From contig JARKND010000001.1 of NCBI GenBank assembly GCA_029309925.1, forward strand, positions 1,302,001 through 1,366,000: DNA of 64,000 nucleotides, in the 5' to 3' direction. Each line of letters opens with the position of its first letter. The stretch's first letter is position 1. This document shows, in pieces, positions 16,610 to 25,073 of the stretch. This DNA comes from Fulvivirgaceae bacterium JP3-4 (GTDB lineage Bacteria > Bacteroidota > Bacteroidia > Cytophagales > Cyclobacteriaceae). A program made the translations under genes and the position numbers. The notes under the pieces were generated by a model. The model was not told the DNA's origin. It worked only from the letters and a program-made list of their open reading frames with translations, and did no database searches.

Positions 16610-18055
16610 TTAAGCGTTAAATTCTTTTAGCAACGATTTTATTGGCTCTGATGAATGCTGCGGGTCGGTATGAATGACGCGCAGGTTCTGACTTTTGAAA
16701 CTCTCAACATTCAATGTTGAACCTGGGGTCGTGACAATAGCCTTTCCGATGATCGGTTTTTTTCTTCCGAAGCCAGGTGCCTTGAGCAGATCCAGCGCTT
16801 TCATCCGCACCCACTGCTCGTTCACCTTTCCCTTGTAAATAATGGCGGCATCGAATGACCTCAGATTGTCAATGTGCTTCTTTCTTACTTCAAGCAATTC
16901 GCCTTCAAACTGAGGGATCAGCACACGATAGCCCGATTTCTCCAGCACTTCGCGGATCGGTTTTACATCAGCCACATCCACACGATCGTGCATGAGGTAG
17001 ATCGAGCGTCCTGAATTCTCTTCGGCAGGCTTTTTCTCACCGGCATCGACAAGTTCTTCACGCATGATATTCTTAAAGTCCTCGAGTGGTGTCTGCAGAA
17101 TTTCGGCACCTTCCTGTGCCTCTACATCACGCTTGATATTTTCAATAAACCCTTTTTGTTTTTCACTGGCATTGTTCAGGATAGGGGAGATCCAGATGAG
17201 TCGCATAAACTCTTCTCCGGATTGTCTCGCGCGAACACTTTTTTCTGCTGCAATCTTATTCTGAATATCAACCACCGAACGATCGGAGCCTACAGGGATT
17301 TCTCCATACGCACTGCCGATGAGGTGAATCGAAAGCTGGCTTTCATGGATATCGTGCTGAACCATTTTCTCCAGTTCGGCAAATGTTCCGGGCAAAGTCT
17401 GGTTGGGTAACACGATATAGCCGTGACGTTGCAACTCACGTTTAATAATATTGCGTTGCACGGAGAGGTCGTGACCGGTCTCTGCCAGGTAGATCGTTTT
17501 ACGTTTGTAGAAATTCTTCACTTCGGCTTTGGCGCTGCTATCGCGAAGTTGCATGAGTGTATCAAAGATGTCATACGCCAGATCCACCATCTTCATCCAG
17601 TACTGGCGCTCAGCCTCGGTGCTGAAGTAGTCAGTGTATTCGCGCACTTCGCCAGAGTCCGAATCGAGCTGGTACATGTCGTAGCCGATCAGGTCTCTCA
17701 ACTTAGGTGGTTGTTCCTGTGCCCCAAGCGGTGACTTGAAAACTTTGAAGATGCGGTTTCTGCCCTTGGATGACTCCGTGTTTTTGATGAACATCTCAAC
17801 GTGGTCGAGGCACGATCCGGATTGGATGAACTCCTTCGAGAGGATCGGAACAATAACTCCTACGTTGTCGAGTTTTGGTGAAACCATATTGTCATACTCA
17901 GCCTTGAGCATGATGTTGGATTTTTCACCAAGAACCTGGTTCAGCATCAGCTCCAGGAAGCGCTTAAACTGGGAAACCCATCCCGGCTCCTTTTTCTCAT
18001 TCTCTTCGTTGTCCTTCTCTGCGAAGACGATCAATACATCGATATCAAATCCCAT
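16610..18055 (-). CDS. Protein with three tandem TIR-like domains
   Basis: 481 residues from ATG 18055; a GTG at 18061 directly abutting the upstream stop is the alternative. Three Rossmann-like TIR-type units are visible: residues 1-160, starting GFDIDVLIVFAEKD and with the 'S-x-x-C-x-x-x-x-E' position (SGSCLDHVE, Glu 87) where TIR NADases carry their catalytic Glu; about 180-335, starting KTIYLAETGHDLSVQR (closest to DUF4062/TIR-like); and about 365-481, starting SIYLMHDRVDVADV with AAIIYKGKVNEQWVRMK and GRKKPIIG, the form found beside nSTAND ATPases. No signal peptide or membrane helix, so cytosolic. TIR domains either scaffold signalling or cleave NAD; which applies here cannot be told. 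It sits between the transporter-like gene (zero gap) and the STAND ATPase (3 bases), implying one complex. Confidence 0.8.
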   Translation of the reverse strand: MGFDIDVLIVFAEKDNEENEKKEPGWVSQFKRFLELMLNQVLGEKSNIMLKAEYDNMVSPKLDNVGVIVPILSKEFIQSGSCLDHVEMFIKNTESSKGRNRIFKVFKSPLGAQEQPPKLRDLIGYDMYQLDSDSGEVREYTDYFSTEAERQYWMKMVDLAYDIFDTLMQLRDSSAKAEVKNFYKRKTIYLAETGHDLSVQRNIIKRELQRHGYIVLPNQTLPGTFAELEKMVQHDIHESQLSIHLIGSAYGEIPVGSDRSVVDIQNKIAAEKSVRARQSGEEFMRLIWISPILNNASEKQKGFIENIKRDVEAQEGAEILQTPLEDFKNIMREELVDAGEKKPAEENSGRSIYLMHDRVDVADVKPIREVLEKSGYRVLIPQFEGELLEVRKKHIDNLRSFDAAIIYKGKVNEQWVRMKALDLLKAPGFGRKKPIIGKAIVTTPGSTLNVESFKSQNLRVIHTDPQHSSEPIKSLLKEFNA

Positions 18056-18061
18056 GTGCAC

Positions 18062-21000
18062 TTATGGATTAGGTTGTGAATACTGTAGGTTGTGTTCCGT
18101 AATGTTCCTGATCAGGCCCTGAACAAGGTCATGATGGTTAGCCATTACGAAATAGAAGTCGATAAGGTTTATCTTGAATATTACTGTCCTTTCTCTTGCT
18201 TCCAGCAGATTCGCCTCTGGGGCAGGTCCGTTCTGAAACAGGTCACCGTAGACACTTCCCCTGCGAAGGATGCCAAGCATCTGATCGTTGTTTTTGAGCG
18301 CTACCTCACCATGCGCTACGATAAAGATCGGGCTCTGAAGGTCGTCATTGGAGAATTTCACTTTCTCGCCCGGCTGAATCTCCAGCGGAACTACTTTGTC
18401 GCTGAGGTCAGCAAGCAATGCACCATGAATGCCTTTGAACACCGGTAATGTCTTGAAGAACATCACCATTTCGATTCCAAGGAAGAATCCGTCATCGAGA
18501 CCTTCCAGCAGTTCGTTATTTTCGATTGACGAATCGATAAACTTCTTATCACGCAACGGGAGGCGCTCGCGAACCAGCTGGTATGCCTTCGCATCTTTAT
18601 TGTGCATCACCCATGCTGATGTCTCCTGTAGCAGACGATCATTGTTAAATACCTGCGCAATCAGGCCACGGCTGACCCTGAACTCCGGCAGATACGCTGC
18701 AGCGTGAATGGCACACGCCTTTGTCCAGCGATTCGTCTGATTGAAGTCGCGATTCAATACGTAGTTGATTACCTGGATCGGATTGTAGCTTTCACGCGGG
18801 AAGAACAACTGCAACGCGTGGAGTTTATCTTCGGTGGAGCTGTCATCGAGCAACGGGAATAACTTCGGCTTCAATTCCTGATCCACGAACAAGTCCAGAA
18901 GTTCCATCGCGAAAGCAAGATTATCCGGGTCACCGGATTCAATATTGTCCCTCACGAGCTGTATGGACTGCGGATCATAAAGAATTGACAGCAGGATTCC
19001 GATCTGGTCGAAATTCTGTTCAACTTCTTCCTTCAGGGCTTCACGCAGGAACTTAAAGAATTCGTTGTCGGGAAGTTCCTTGATGGCAGCCATGTTCCAG
19101 ATTGCCTTGCTGATCTCGGTATCGAGCAATTCAAATACTTCACGTCTTTCCCGGTCCTCAGCCTGGTAGTTGATATAGCGAAGAGAATAGAAGATCTGTC
19201 TTACAATTTTTTTGTTCGGATAATCCGCTTTTTTCCACAGCAGTTTTAACGCTTCAGGCCCGCCTATGCGGCCCATGATCTGAACAATCCTCAGCATGAC
19301 GAGGTCCGTCTGTCCGGACTTATGAAAGGCGGCTTCGAGCGTTGGTAGCACAACTTCCCCAGCTTCTTTCAGCGCTGCAGCCGCATGATGGCCGAACATC
19401 GGTGATGACAACATTTCGATCAATACTGGCCATGCTTCCTGGCGTTTTGTTTTGCGCGCAGTGAGCAAGGCTTCGAAACGAACTTTAGCATCGACATCGC
19501 GGAGCAATTCCAGCAAAATGAAAATTGTACGCTGGCTCACCATCTTGCGCAGAAGTTTTGCGGCAAGGATTCTGTCATTGGTCTTGATCGACTTGCTGAG
19601 TTTCATCAGGTTATCGACAGAAATTGAGAGCAGATCACTGTCTTCAATAGATCCGAGTGCCTGTTGCGCCAGTACCTTGATGTCTGTCTTTGACGCGTCC
19701 TTGTCGATGCCCATGGCGCGCATTTTTTCCTCGGCAAATTTCCGAAGGCTGCGATTTTCGCTGTCCACCATCTGAATGAGCGCGTTTTCAAAGAGTGCAG
19801 GCTCAAGCTTTTCCATCAGCTTCATCCCGTAGATTACCTTGTCTTCAATCGAGCTTGTGATTTCTTTTTCCAGTACACTCATAATCGTGTACTCTTTCAC
19901 CACCTTCACATCGCTCTTCGCTTTGTTCGTGACAAGCGTTTCCTGCAATGTCTTACGGTAGTTACGATGCATCCGGTTCACCGCGAGGTACCATAGGCCG
20001 AGGAACGGGATGGTAAAAATGGTTACATAGATCAGGTTGAAGACCTGGAACTGCGTGAGCACGAAAATGAGTCCACCGGCAACCGCAGTTGCGAAAGCAG
20101 TAACGATACCTTCGATTTTTGTTTGAACGTCAATGCGAATATTTGACTGAATCGGCAGCAGGTAAAGTTTGAATGTTGGGTTGTCAAGGGCTTCTTTCAA
20201 GGATCGCACCAGCAGCTTGCTGAGGGAGATCGAGAGGAAGAAAAACAGGAAATACGTATCTGCTTTTGAATAACCGAAGAAGATTCCCAAGCCGAGGGCC
20301 GCGCCAGTGAAAAGCATCAGCAACACCGGGCTTATCAGCAATGACACGCGCATTCCATATTGTTTGTTGATCGAGTCAGAGGCGAAAACGTCCACCAGGA
20401 AACTGAAGATCACAATGGTTACCTCGAAGAGAGAAAGGAAAGTTGCAAGTTCTTCAGGGTTGTCCTGATATTGCAAAGTCACAACGTTCAGAAATGAGAA
20501 GTCAACGAAGTTGATCGCGCACATCGAAAAGATGATGAACAGTGACATGTAAAGGATGTAACGGTTTGCAATAAAGTCGGTCACCTTCAACTTTGAGTAC
20601 GCGGCCTTCTCTTGTTTAAACGTGGTGATCTTATTTAACTGGCCCAACGCCAGCCATACGAACATCACGAGGAAGCCCACAATACTTACCAGCCCGAGCG
20701 TATAAAGGTCTACCAGGTCCAGGCCTCCGTATGTCAATATCAGCGGAATCGAAAAGAATGAAATGAAAGTAGCGAACATGGCACCCATGTCCACAGATCC
20801 TACGAGGCGCTTGGCCTGGCGAAGGTTAAATAGACGTCCGAACGAACCCCAGAACACCAGGTAAGTAAGAAACGAGAAAGGTAAAATCTGCGTGAAGCCG
20901 AATTCGAACATTCCGTTCGGGTCAGCAAAATATCCATCTGCAAATTCAATGAAAGCTGTAGTTGCTGTTACATATATGAGGGAAAGTGCAGCAAGAAGGG

Positions 21001-21244
21001 GAAAGGGGATTCTGTTTTGAAGGAAATTATATACAATGGTAGCGATCAATCCATACAAACCCGACTTGAAAAGGGCATAGGGCAGGTCTTTGATTTCGCT
21101 AAAGTGCTGTAGGTAGAGCGACTGCGAGGCAACGCTGGTAGTTGCGATAAACAGTGCCATGAAAATGCCCATAACGAATAGCAAACCCACACGGCCTGCC
21201 TCATCTGGCTCAACATCCAGCATACGTAACAGTCTATCCTTCAT
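18062..21244 (-). CDS. Nucleotide-transporter-like membrane protein fused to HEAT repeats and a cNMP-binding-like domain
   Basis: 1060 residues. Residues about 15-430 contain around twelve hydrophobic helices and resemble the Npt1/Npt2 (ATP/ADP translocase-like, MFS-fold) family, including the 'LVGSVDMGAMFATFIS' segment. Residues about 440-880 are alpha-helical HEAT-type repeats (VRFEALLTARKTKRQEAWPV, LKLLWKKADYPNKKIVR). Residues about 915-1045 form a cyclic-nucleotide-binding fold (LPVFKGIHGALLADLSDKV, IFIVAHGEVAL, GSVYGDLF), but the phosphate-binding cassette lacks the usual Arg after GE, so cAMP binding is doubtful. First gene of the minus-strand block; its stop codon abuts the start region of the TIR-like gene. 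The transported substrate, if any, is unknown; it may act as a receptor rather than a pump. Confidence 0.82.
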   Translation of the reverse strand: MKDRLLRMLDVEPDEAGRVGLLFVMGIFMALFIATTSVASQSLYLQHFSEIKDLPYALFKSGLYGLIATIVYNFLQNRIPFPLLAALSLIYVTATTAFIEFADGYFADPNGMFEFGFTQILPFSFLTYLVFWGSFGRLFNLRQAKRLVGSVDMGAMFATFISFFSIPLILTYGGLDLVDLYTLGLVSIVGFLVMFVWLALGQLNKITTFKQEKAAYSKLKVTDFIANRYILYMSLFIIFSMCAINFVDFSFLNVVTLQYQDNPEELATFLSLFEVTIVIFSFLVDVFASDSINKQYGMRVSLLISPVLLMLFTGAALGLGIFFGYSKADTYFLFFFLSISLSKLLVRSLKEALDNPTFKLYLLPIQSNIRIDVQTKIEGIVTAFATAVAGGLIFVLTQFQVFNLIYVTIFTIPFLGLWYLAVNRMHRNYRKTLQETLVTNKAKSDVKVVKEYTIMSVLEKEITSSIEDKVIYGMKLMEKLEPALFENALIQMVDSENRSLRKFAEEKMRAMGIDKDASKTDIKVLAQQALGSIEDSDLLSISVDNLMKLSKSIKTNDRILAAKLLRKMVSQRTIFILLELLRDVDAKVRFEALLTARKTKRQEAWPVLIEMLSSPMFGHHAAAALKEAGEVVLPTLEAAFHKSGQTDLVMLRIVQIMGRIGGPEALKLLWKKADYPNKKIVRQIFYSLRYINYQAEDRERREVFELLDTEISKAIWNMAAIKELPDNEFFKFLREALKEEVEQNFDQIGILLSILYDPQSIQLVRDNIESGDPDNLAFAMELLDLFVDQELKPKLFPLLDDSSTEDKLHALQLFFPRESYNPIQVINYVLNRDFNQTNRWTKACAIHAAAYLPEFRVSRGLIAQVFNNDRLLQETSAWVMHNKDAKAYQLVRERLPLRDKKFIDSSIENNELLEGLDDGFFLGIEMVMFFKTLPVFKGIHGALLADLSDKVVPLEIQPGEKVKFSNDDLQSPIFIVAHGEVALKNNDQMLGILRRGSVYGDLFQNGPAPEANLLEARERTVIFKINLIDFYFVMANHHDLVQGLIRNITEHNLQYSQPNP

Positions 21245-21448
21245 AGTTTTCGCCTAATCACCCTAAAAATCGGTATATCTCTACAATAATCCTATGAGAA
21301 AGGTGTTACACTACCCATTTTATAGTATAAGATGGTGGAATACAGAACCTTAAATTGATTCTGCTGAAAAACCTTATAAACAGCCGTTTGACCCCTGTTA
21401 TTGTAAGATTAACCGTCAAATCGCAGAATGCAAGCGGTAGAAAGTTTG

Positions 21449-21456
21449 TAGGTTTG
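21449..21456 (+). promoter_or_regulatory. Candidate -7 box before the PorE-like gene
   Basis: TAGGTTTG fits the Bacteroidetes -7 element TAnnTTTG, but no clear TTTG lies about 19 bases upstream and the leader to the ATG at 21474 would be only about 10 bases. The 229-base divergent gap (21245-21473) must hold promoters for both this gene and the minus-strand block; no convincing one was found for the latter. Confidence 0.3.
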
Positions 21457-21473
21457 GTGAAATTTTTAATCCC

Positions 21474-23789
21474 ATGAAAGCAGCTTTTTACCTGTTTGTC
21501 TTCGTTTTTGCGCTCCAATCCCCACTTTTTGCGCAGGGAAATAAAAAAGCACTGGCTGAAGCCGAGCGTTTTTACGGCATTAAGGCCTATGACCAGGCGC
21601 TACCACTTTTTCTAGAAGCGATCCAGGCGGGCGAAAAGGACCCTCTGGTCCACTACAAAACGGGGATGGCCTATCAAAAATCGACTGACCCGAATGAGCA
21701 GGTAAAAGCAATAAAATACCTCGAGTATGCTGCAAAAAGTGGTAGCAACATCCCACTGGCAGTGCACTACGACCTTGGCGAATTGTACCTCCGCGATGAA
21801 AATCTCCATCAAGCCACGGCCAGCTTTACAAAATATAAAGAGCTTTCAAAAGCTGATAAGGCTGCGGTCGCAAAAGCAGACAAAGCCCTGGAAGTTTGTC
21901 ACACGGCTACTGCGCTTATGTCTGTGCCTCGCGATATCAAAGTGCACAACTTTGGCGAAGTAATTAATTCGAAACTCATTGAATACAATCCTGTTGTTTC
22001 CGCTGATGAAAGTGTGATGGCATTTACAGCACTGCGCCCGAACACGGGGAAGACACGTTCTGGTGATAAATTTATCGAGGAGGTTTATATCTCGTACAAC
22101 CAGAATGGTACGTGGTCTGAACCGAAGGTGATCTCCATTGCCTCGGAATACAACGTGGGGTCTGCAGGTATTTCGCCTGACGGCCAGAAGATGCTGATCT
22201 TCATGGGAACAACTACGGATCCGGGAAGCCTTTTTATGATCAATAAAACCGCTGAGACTTGGTCCAAGCCTGCCATCATTGCGCCTACGATCAACCATCC
22301 AAAATATCTCGAGTCGACAGCAAGCATCACGCCTGATGGAAAGACCATTTACTTCGCCAGCGATCGTGTTGGCGGACAGGGCGGAATGGATATCTGGAAA
22401 ACGCAGCAACAGGCTAACGGAAGCTGGAGTACGCCTGTCAACCTTGGCCCGGAGATCAACTCCAAAGCAAACGAAGATGCCCCGTTCATTCACCCCGACC
22501 AGAAGACCTTGTTCTTTACTTCCGATGGCCACACCACGATGGGAGGCCGCGATATTTTTGTTTCGAAGTTTGTGAACTCAAAGTGGACTTCGCCCGAGAA
22601 CATGGGATACCCGGTAAATACCACTGCCAATGACAACTACTTCACGTTGATCGCAGATGGTACGCGCGGTTATTTTTCCTCCGACAGAAAAGGAGGAATG
22701 GGCTCACAGGATATCTATTACCTCGACATGCCGGCTAACGCTGCTAACATTCCGTTGACGATGATCAAAGGGAAGATCCTCAACGCAGAAACCGGTAAGC
22801 CAATGCCGACCAAGATTTATCTCGTAGACAATGAGACCAACAAGAAACTCGACTTCGTGTACGATCCGGATCCGGCAACGGGCAATTACCTCATCATTCT
22901 CCCTCCGGCAAAGAATTACGACATGATCATTGAATCAGAAGGTTTTTTGCCGTACACGCTGAACATCAACGTTCCGAATCAGGACTACTTTTACGAATTG
23001 TACCAGATGATCTACCTGAAAACGATCAAGCAGTTTGATGTGGTGGTAGGACAGGAAGTTCAGGTGAAGAACGCCTTTTACGATACAGATCAGGATGTCA
23101 AGGCAGACCTCAGGAAGAGTCATGAGGCAAAGCTGGTGCAGAGTGGCAATGTCGATGTGTATGACATGATGCTCGACCTGATTGCCGCACAGGACCAGGA
23201 AGGTATCGACTACCTGGTTGGTTTGCTGAACCATACGGATCCGATCGAAAGTGTAAATTTCGATGAAACGAAAAACTCTAAGATCGAAGTAGCTACCCGA
23301 ACCTATTACTACGATGAAAGTGACGAAAGTAAATTCGAGCAGAAAGATGTTGGAGGCAAAACCATTTTCTCGCTTCCGACAATGAAAGTATCTGAGGAAG
23401 TGAAGAAGCAAAAGGACAAGCCGGCTGCGAAGAAATCAAACGCTGACGCTGCCGCACTTTCAAAGAATGCTAAAATCTATTTTGACGCAGGCAAGAGCGA
23501 TCTGAAACCGCAGCACAACACTGAGCTGGACAATCTGCTCGCTGTATTGAATAAGTATCCGGAGCTCGGAATTGAGATTTCTGGATTCGCTTCCGCGGAA
23601 GGCTCCGAAGAACTGAATCGCGAACTTTCAAACAAGCGCGCGATAGCCGTGCTCGATTACCTCAACCATAAAGGAATTGTGCGCAGAAGGATTGTTGCAA
23701 AAGGTTACGGTGCATCCAAAGATCAGGCCGGCTCTAAAGAAGAGGGAAGAAGGGTGGAAGTGAAGATCGTTGAGCTTACCGAAAAGTAA
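21474..23789 (+). CDS. PorE-like OmpA-family protein (TPR, PD40 propeller, CRD, OmpA)
   Basis: 771 residues. Signal peptide ends near LFAQ. TPR repeats occupy about 22-145 (AERFYGIKAYDQALPLFLEA). Four or more PD40/WD40-like blades follow at about 160-420 (SITPDGKTIYFASDR, FIHPDQKTLFFTSDG, GYFSSDRKGGMGSQDIYY). A carboxypeptidase-regulatory-like domain spans about 430-515 (MIKGKILNAETGKPMPTKI). The C-terminus (about 660-771) is an OmpA peptidoglycan-binding domain (IYFDAGKSDLKPQ ... NRELSNKRAIAVLDYL). This domain order is that of PorE, a T9SS component tethering the machine to peptidoglycan; several paralogues with this order exist in Bacteroidota, so the exact identity is not certain. Periplasmic or outer-membrane associated. 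It is divergently arranged with the block encoding the T9SS cargo. Confidence 0.8.
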   Translation: MKAAFYLFVFVFALQSPLFAQGNKKALAEAERFYGIKAYDQALPLFLEAIQAGEKDPLVHYKTGMAYQKSTDPNEQVKAIKYLEYAAKSGSNIPLAVHYDLGELYLRDENLHQATASFTKYKELSKADKAAVAKADKALEVCHTATALMSVPRDIKVHNFGEVINSKLIEYNPVVSADESVMAFTALRPNTGKTRSGDKFIEEVYISYNQNGTWSEPKVISIASEYNVGSAGISPDGQKMLIFMGTTTDPGSLFMINKTAETWSKPAIIAPTINHPKYLESTASITPDGKTIYFASDRVGGQGGMDIWKTQQQANGSWSTPVNLGPEINSKANEDAPFIHPDQKTLFFTSDGHTTMGGRDIFVSKFVNSKWTSPENMGYPVNTTANDNYFTLIADGTRGYFSSDRKGGMGSQDIYYLDMPANAANIPLTMIKGKILNAETGKPMPTKIYLVDNETNKKLDFVYDPDPATGNYLIILPPAKNYDMIIESEGFLPYTLNINVPNQDYFYELYQMIYLKTIKQFDVVVGQEVQVKNAFYDTDQDVKADLRKSHEAKLVQSGNVDVYDMMLDLIAAQDQEGIDYLVGLLNHTDPIESVNFDETKNSKIEVATRTYYYDESDESKFEQKDVGGKTIFSLPTMKVSEEVKKQKDKPAAKKSNADAAALSKNAKIYFDAGKSDLKPQHNTELDNLLAVLNKYPELGIEISGFASAEGSEELNRELSNKRAIAVLDYLNHKGIVRRRIVAKGYGASKDQAGSKEEGRRVEVKIVELTEK

Positions 23790-23823
23790 GCCTGCGTTTC
23801 ACAGATAATCAGCGTTCAGGCTT
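23788..23823. terminator. Bidirectional terminator overlapping two convergent gene ends
   Basis: AAGCCTG (23788-23794) pairs with CAGGCTT (23817-23823), with a partial inner CG pairing. One arm covers the base just before and just after the stop of the PorE-like gene and the other overlaps the stop of queA, so the short convergent gap is used as a shared hairpin. No long T-run, so strength is uncertain. Confidence 0.5.
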
Positions 23824-25009
23824 TAAGGTCCGGCAGCAGCAACGAGCTGTCGCCAAAACTCAGGAAACGGTAATTGTTTTCGAGTGCCGACTCGTATATT
23901 TTTTTCCAGTCCCTTCCGACAAATGCTGCAACTAATAGCATGAGCGTTGAGCCCGGTTGGTGGAAATTGGTTATTAGTCCACGACAAATTCTAAACTCAT
24001 ATCCTGGTTTGATGAAGATGGATGTCTTTCCTCCAATCGCATCGAGCCCTTTCGTATCCAGCATCTTCAGCACTGCACGCAGAGCTTCGTCACGTGATGG
24101 CAGCGAAGGATAAGTCTCATATGGATCGTTCTGGCCGATGTCAAAGATACCGTCACTGTTCATCAGTAACTTTACGCCAAACCAGTACAGACTCTCCAGC
24201 GTGCGCATTGACGTTGTTCCCACTGGGATGACAAATCGTTTTTCCTCCAGGAGATTTTCGAGGTTTTTTCGCGACACTACGATCTGCTCACTGTGCATCA
24301 CATGATCGCGTACATCGTCTGCTTTCACGGGCTGGAATGTTCCGGCACTCACGTGGAGTGTGAGGAAATCGTGATGAATGCCCTTCTCGTTCAGCGACTG
24401 AAAGACAGCCTCAGAAAAATGCAGGCCGGCAGTTGGCGCGGCAACCGCACCTTCATAATGTGAGTAAATGGTTTGATAACGCTCCCGGTCGCTGCTCTCT
24501 GCTTTTCTTTTCAGGTAGGGTGGAAGCGGAGTTTCACCCGCCATTGAGATAACTTCAGCGAATGACGCGTTACCATTCCATCGAAAACGCACATCTCCGC
24601 TCTCACGATCAACGAGTTCGGCAGTGAGTATCGACTCGCCTATGCTTTTTTGCAGGACTGTATTTTCTTTCCACCGTTTGAGGTTTCCGATGGTGCAGGT
24701 CCAGGTCGTTTCGCTTGTTGATGACATGGCCTGAGATACAACCGTTGACGGCAACAATGGTGAAAGCAGGAATATTTCAATCTCCGCACCGGTGTTTTTC
24801 GTAAAATGAATTCGGGCAGGGATTACTTTGGTGTCGTTGAAAAACATGAAACTGTTGTCGGGCAAGAAGTCAACGACCTTGTTGAAAACTGAATGATGCA
24901 ACTCCCCACCGCGATATATAAGCAATTTTGACCTGTCGCGCTCAGCAAGCGGATAGAGCGCGATCCGATCGTCTGGCAGATCGTAGCGGTAATCATTGAT
25001 GTTGATCAT
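23816..25009 (-). CDS. queA: tRNA preQ1(34) S-adenosylmethionine ribosyltransferase-isomerase
   Basis: 397 residues from ATG 25009. The frame stays open to 25297, but that part overlaps the divergent menC gene and has no family similarity, while MININDYRYDLPDDRIALYPL is the standard QueA start (Y-x-L-P-x-x-x-I-A-x-x-P). Further hallmarks: FNDTKVIPAR, HYEGAVAAPTAGLHFSE, LHVSAGTFQPVK, GTTSMRTLES and LITNFHQPGSTLMLLVAAF. QueA moves the ribosyl part of SAM onto preQ1 at the wobble base of GUN tRNAs, the penultimate step of queuosine synthesis, in the cytosol. Usual family length is about 350; the extra length is in an internal insertion near residues 100-150. No other queuosine gene is adjacent. 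Confidence 0.95.
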   Translation of the reverse strand: MININDYRYDLPDDRIALYPLAERDRSKLLIYRGGELHHSVFNKVVDFLPDNSFMFFNDTKVIPARIHFTKNTGAEIEIFLLSPLLPSTVVSQAMSSTSETTWTCTIGNLKRWKENTVLQKSIGESILTAELVDRESGDVRFRWNGNASFAEVISMAGETPLPPYLKRKAESSDRERYQTIYSHYEGAVAAPTAGLHFSEAVFQSLNEKGIHHDFLTLHVSAGTFQPVKADDVRDHVMHSEQIVVSRKNLENLLEEKRFVIPVGTTSMRTLESLYWFGVKLLMNSDGIFDIGQNDPYETYPSLPSRDEALRAVLKMLDTKGLDAIGGKTSIFIKPGYEFRICRGLITNFHQPGSTLMLLVAAFVGRDWKKIYESALENNYRFLSFGDSSLLLPDLKA

Positions 25010-25019
25010 GCGATTTTTT

Positions 25020-25056
25020 TGCAAAGTGCAAATGTAAATAGTTCTGGTACTTTGCA
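25020..25056. promoter_or_regulatory. Divergent queA/menC promoter region with inverted repeat
   Basis: In the 64-base divergent gap, TGCAAAGT (25020-25027) and ACTTTGCA (25049-25056) form an 8-bp inverted repeat. The minus strand of 25029-25036 reads TACATTTG, a full match to the -7 element for queA; the plus strand around 25048-25055 reads TACTTTGC, a near match for menC. The symmetry means each arm supplies a TTTG box for one direction. No preQ1 riboswitch was recognised in the 20-base queA leader. Confidence 0.4.
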
Positions 25057-25073
25057 CTATTTTAGCCCCAACT

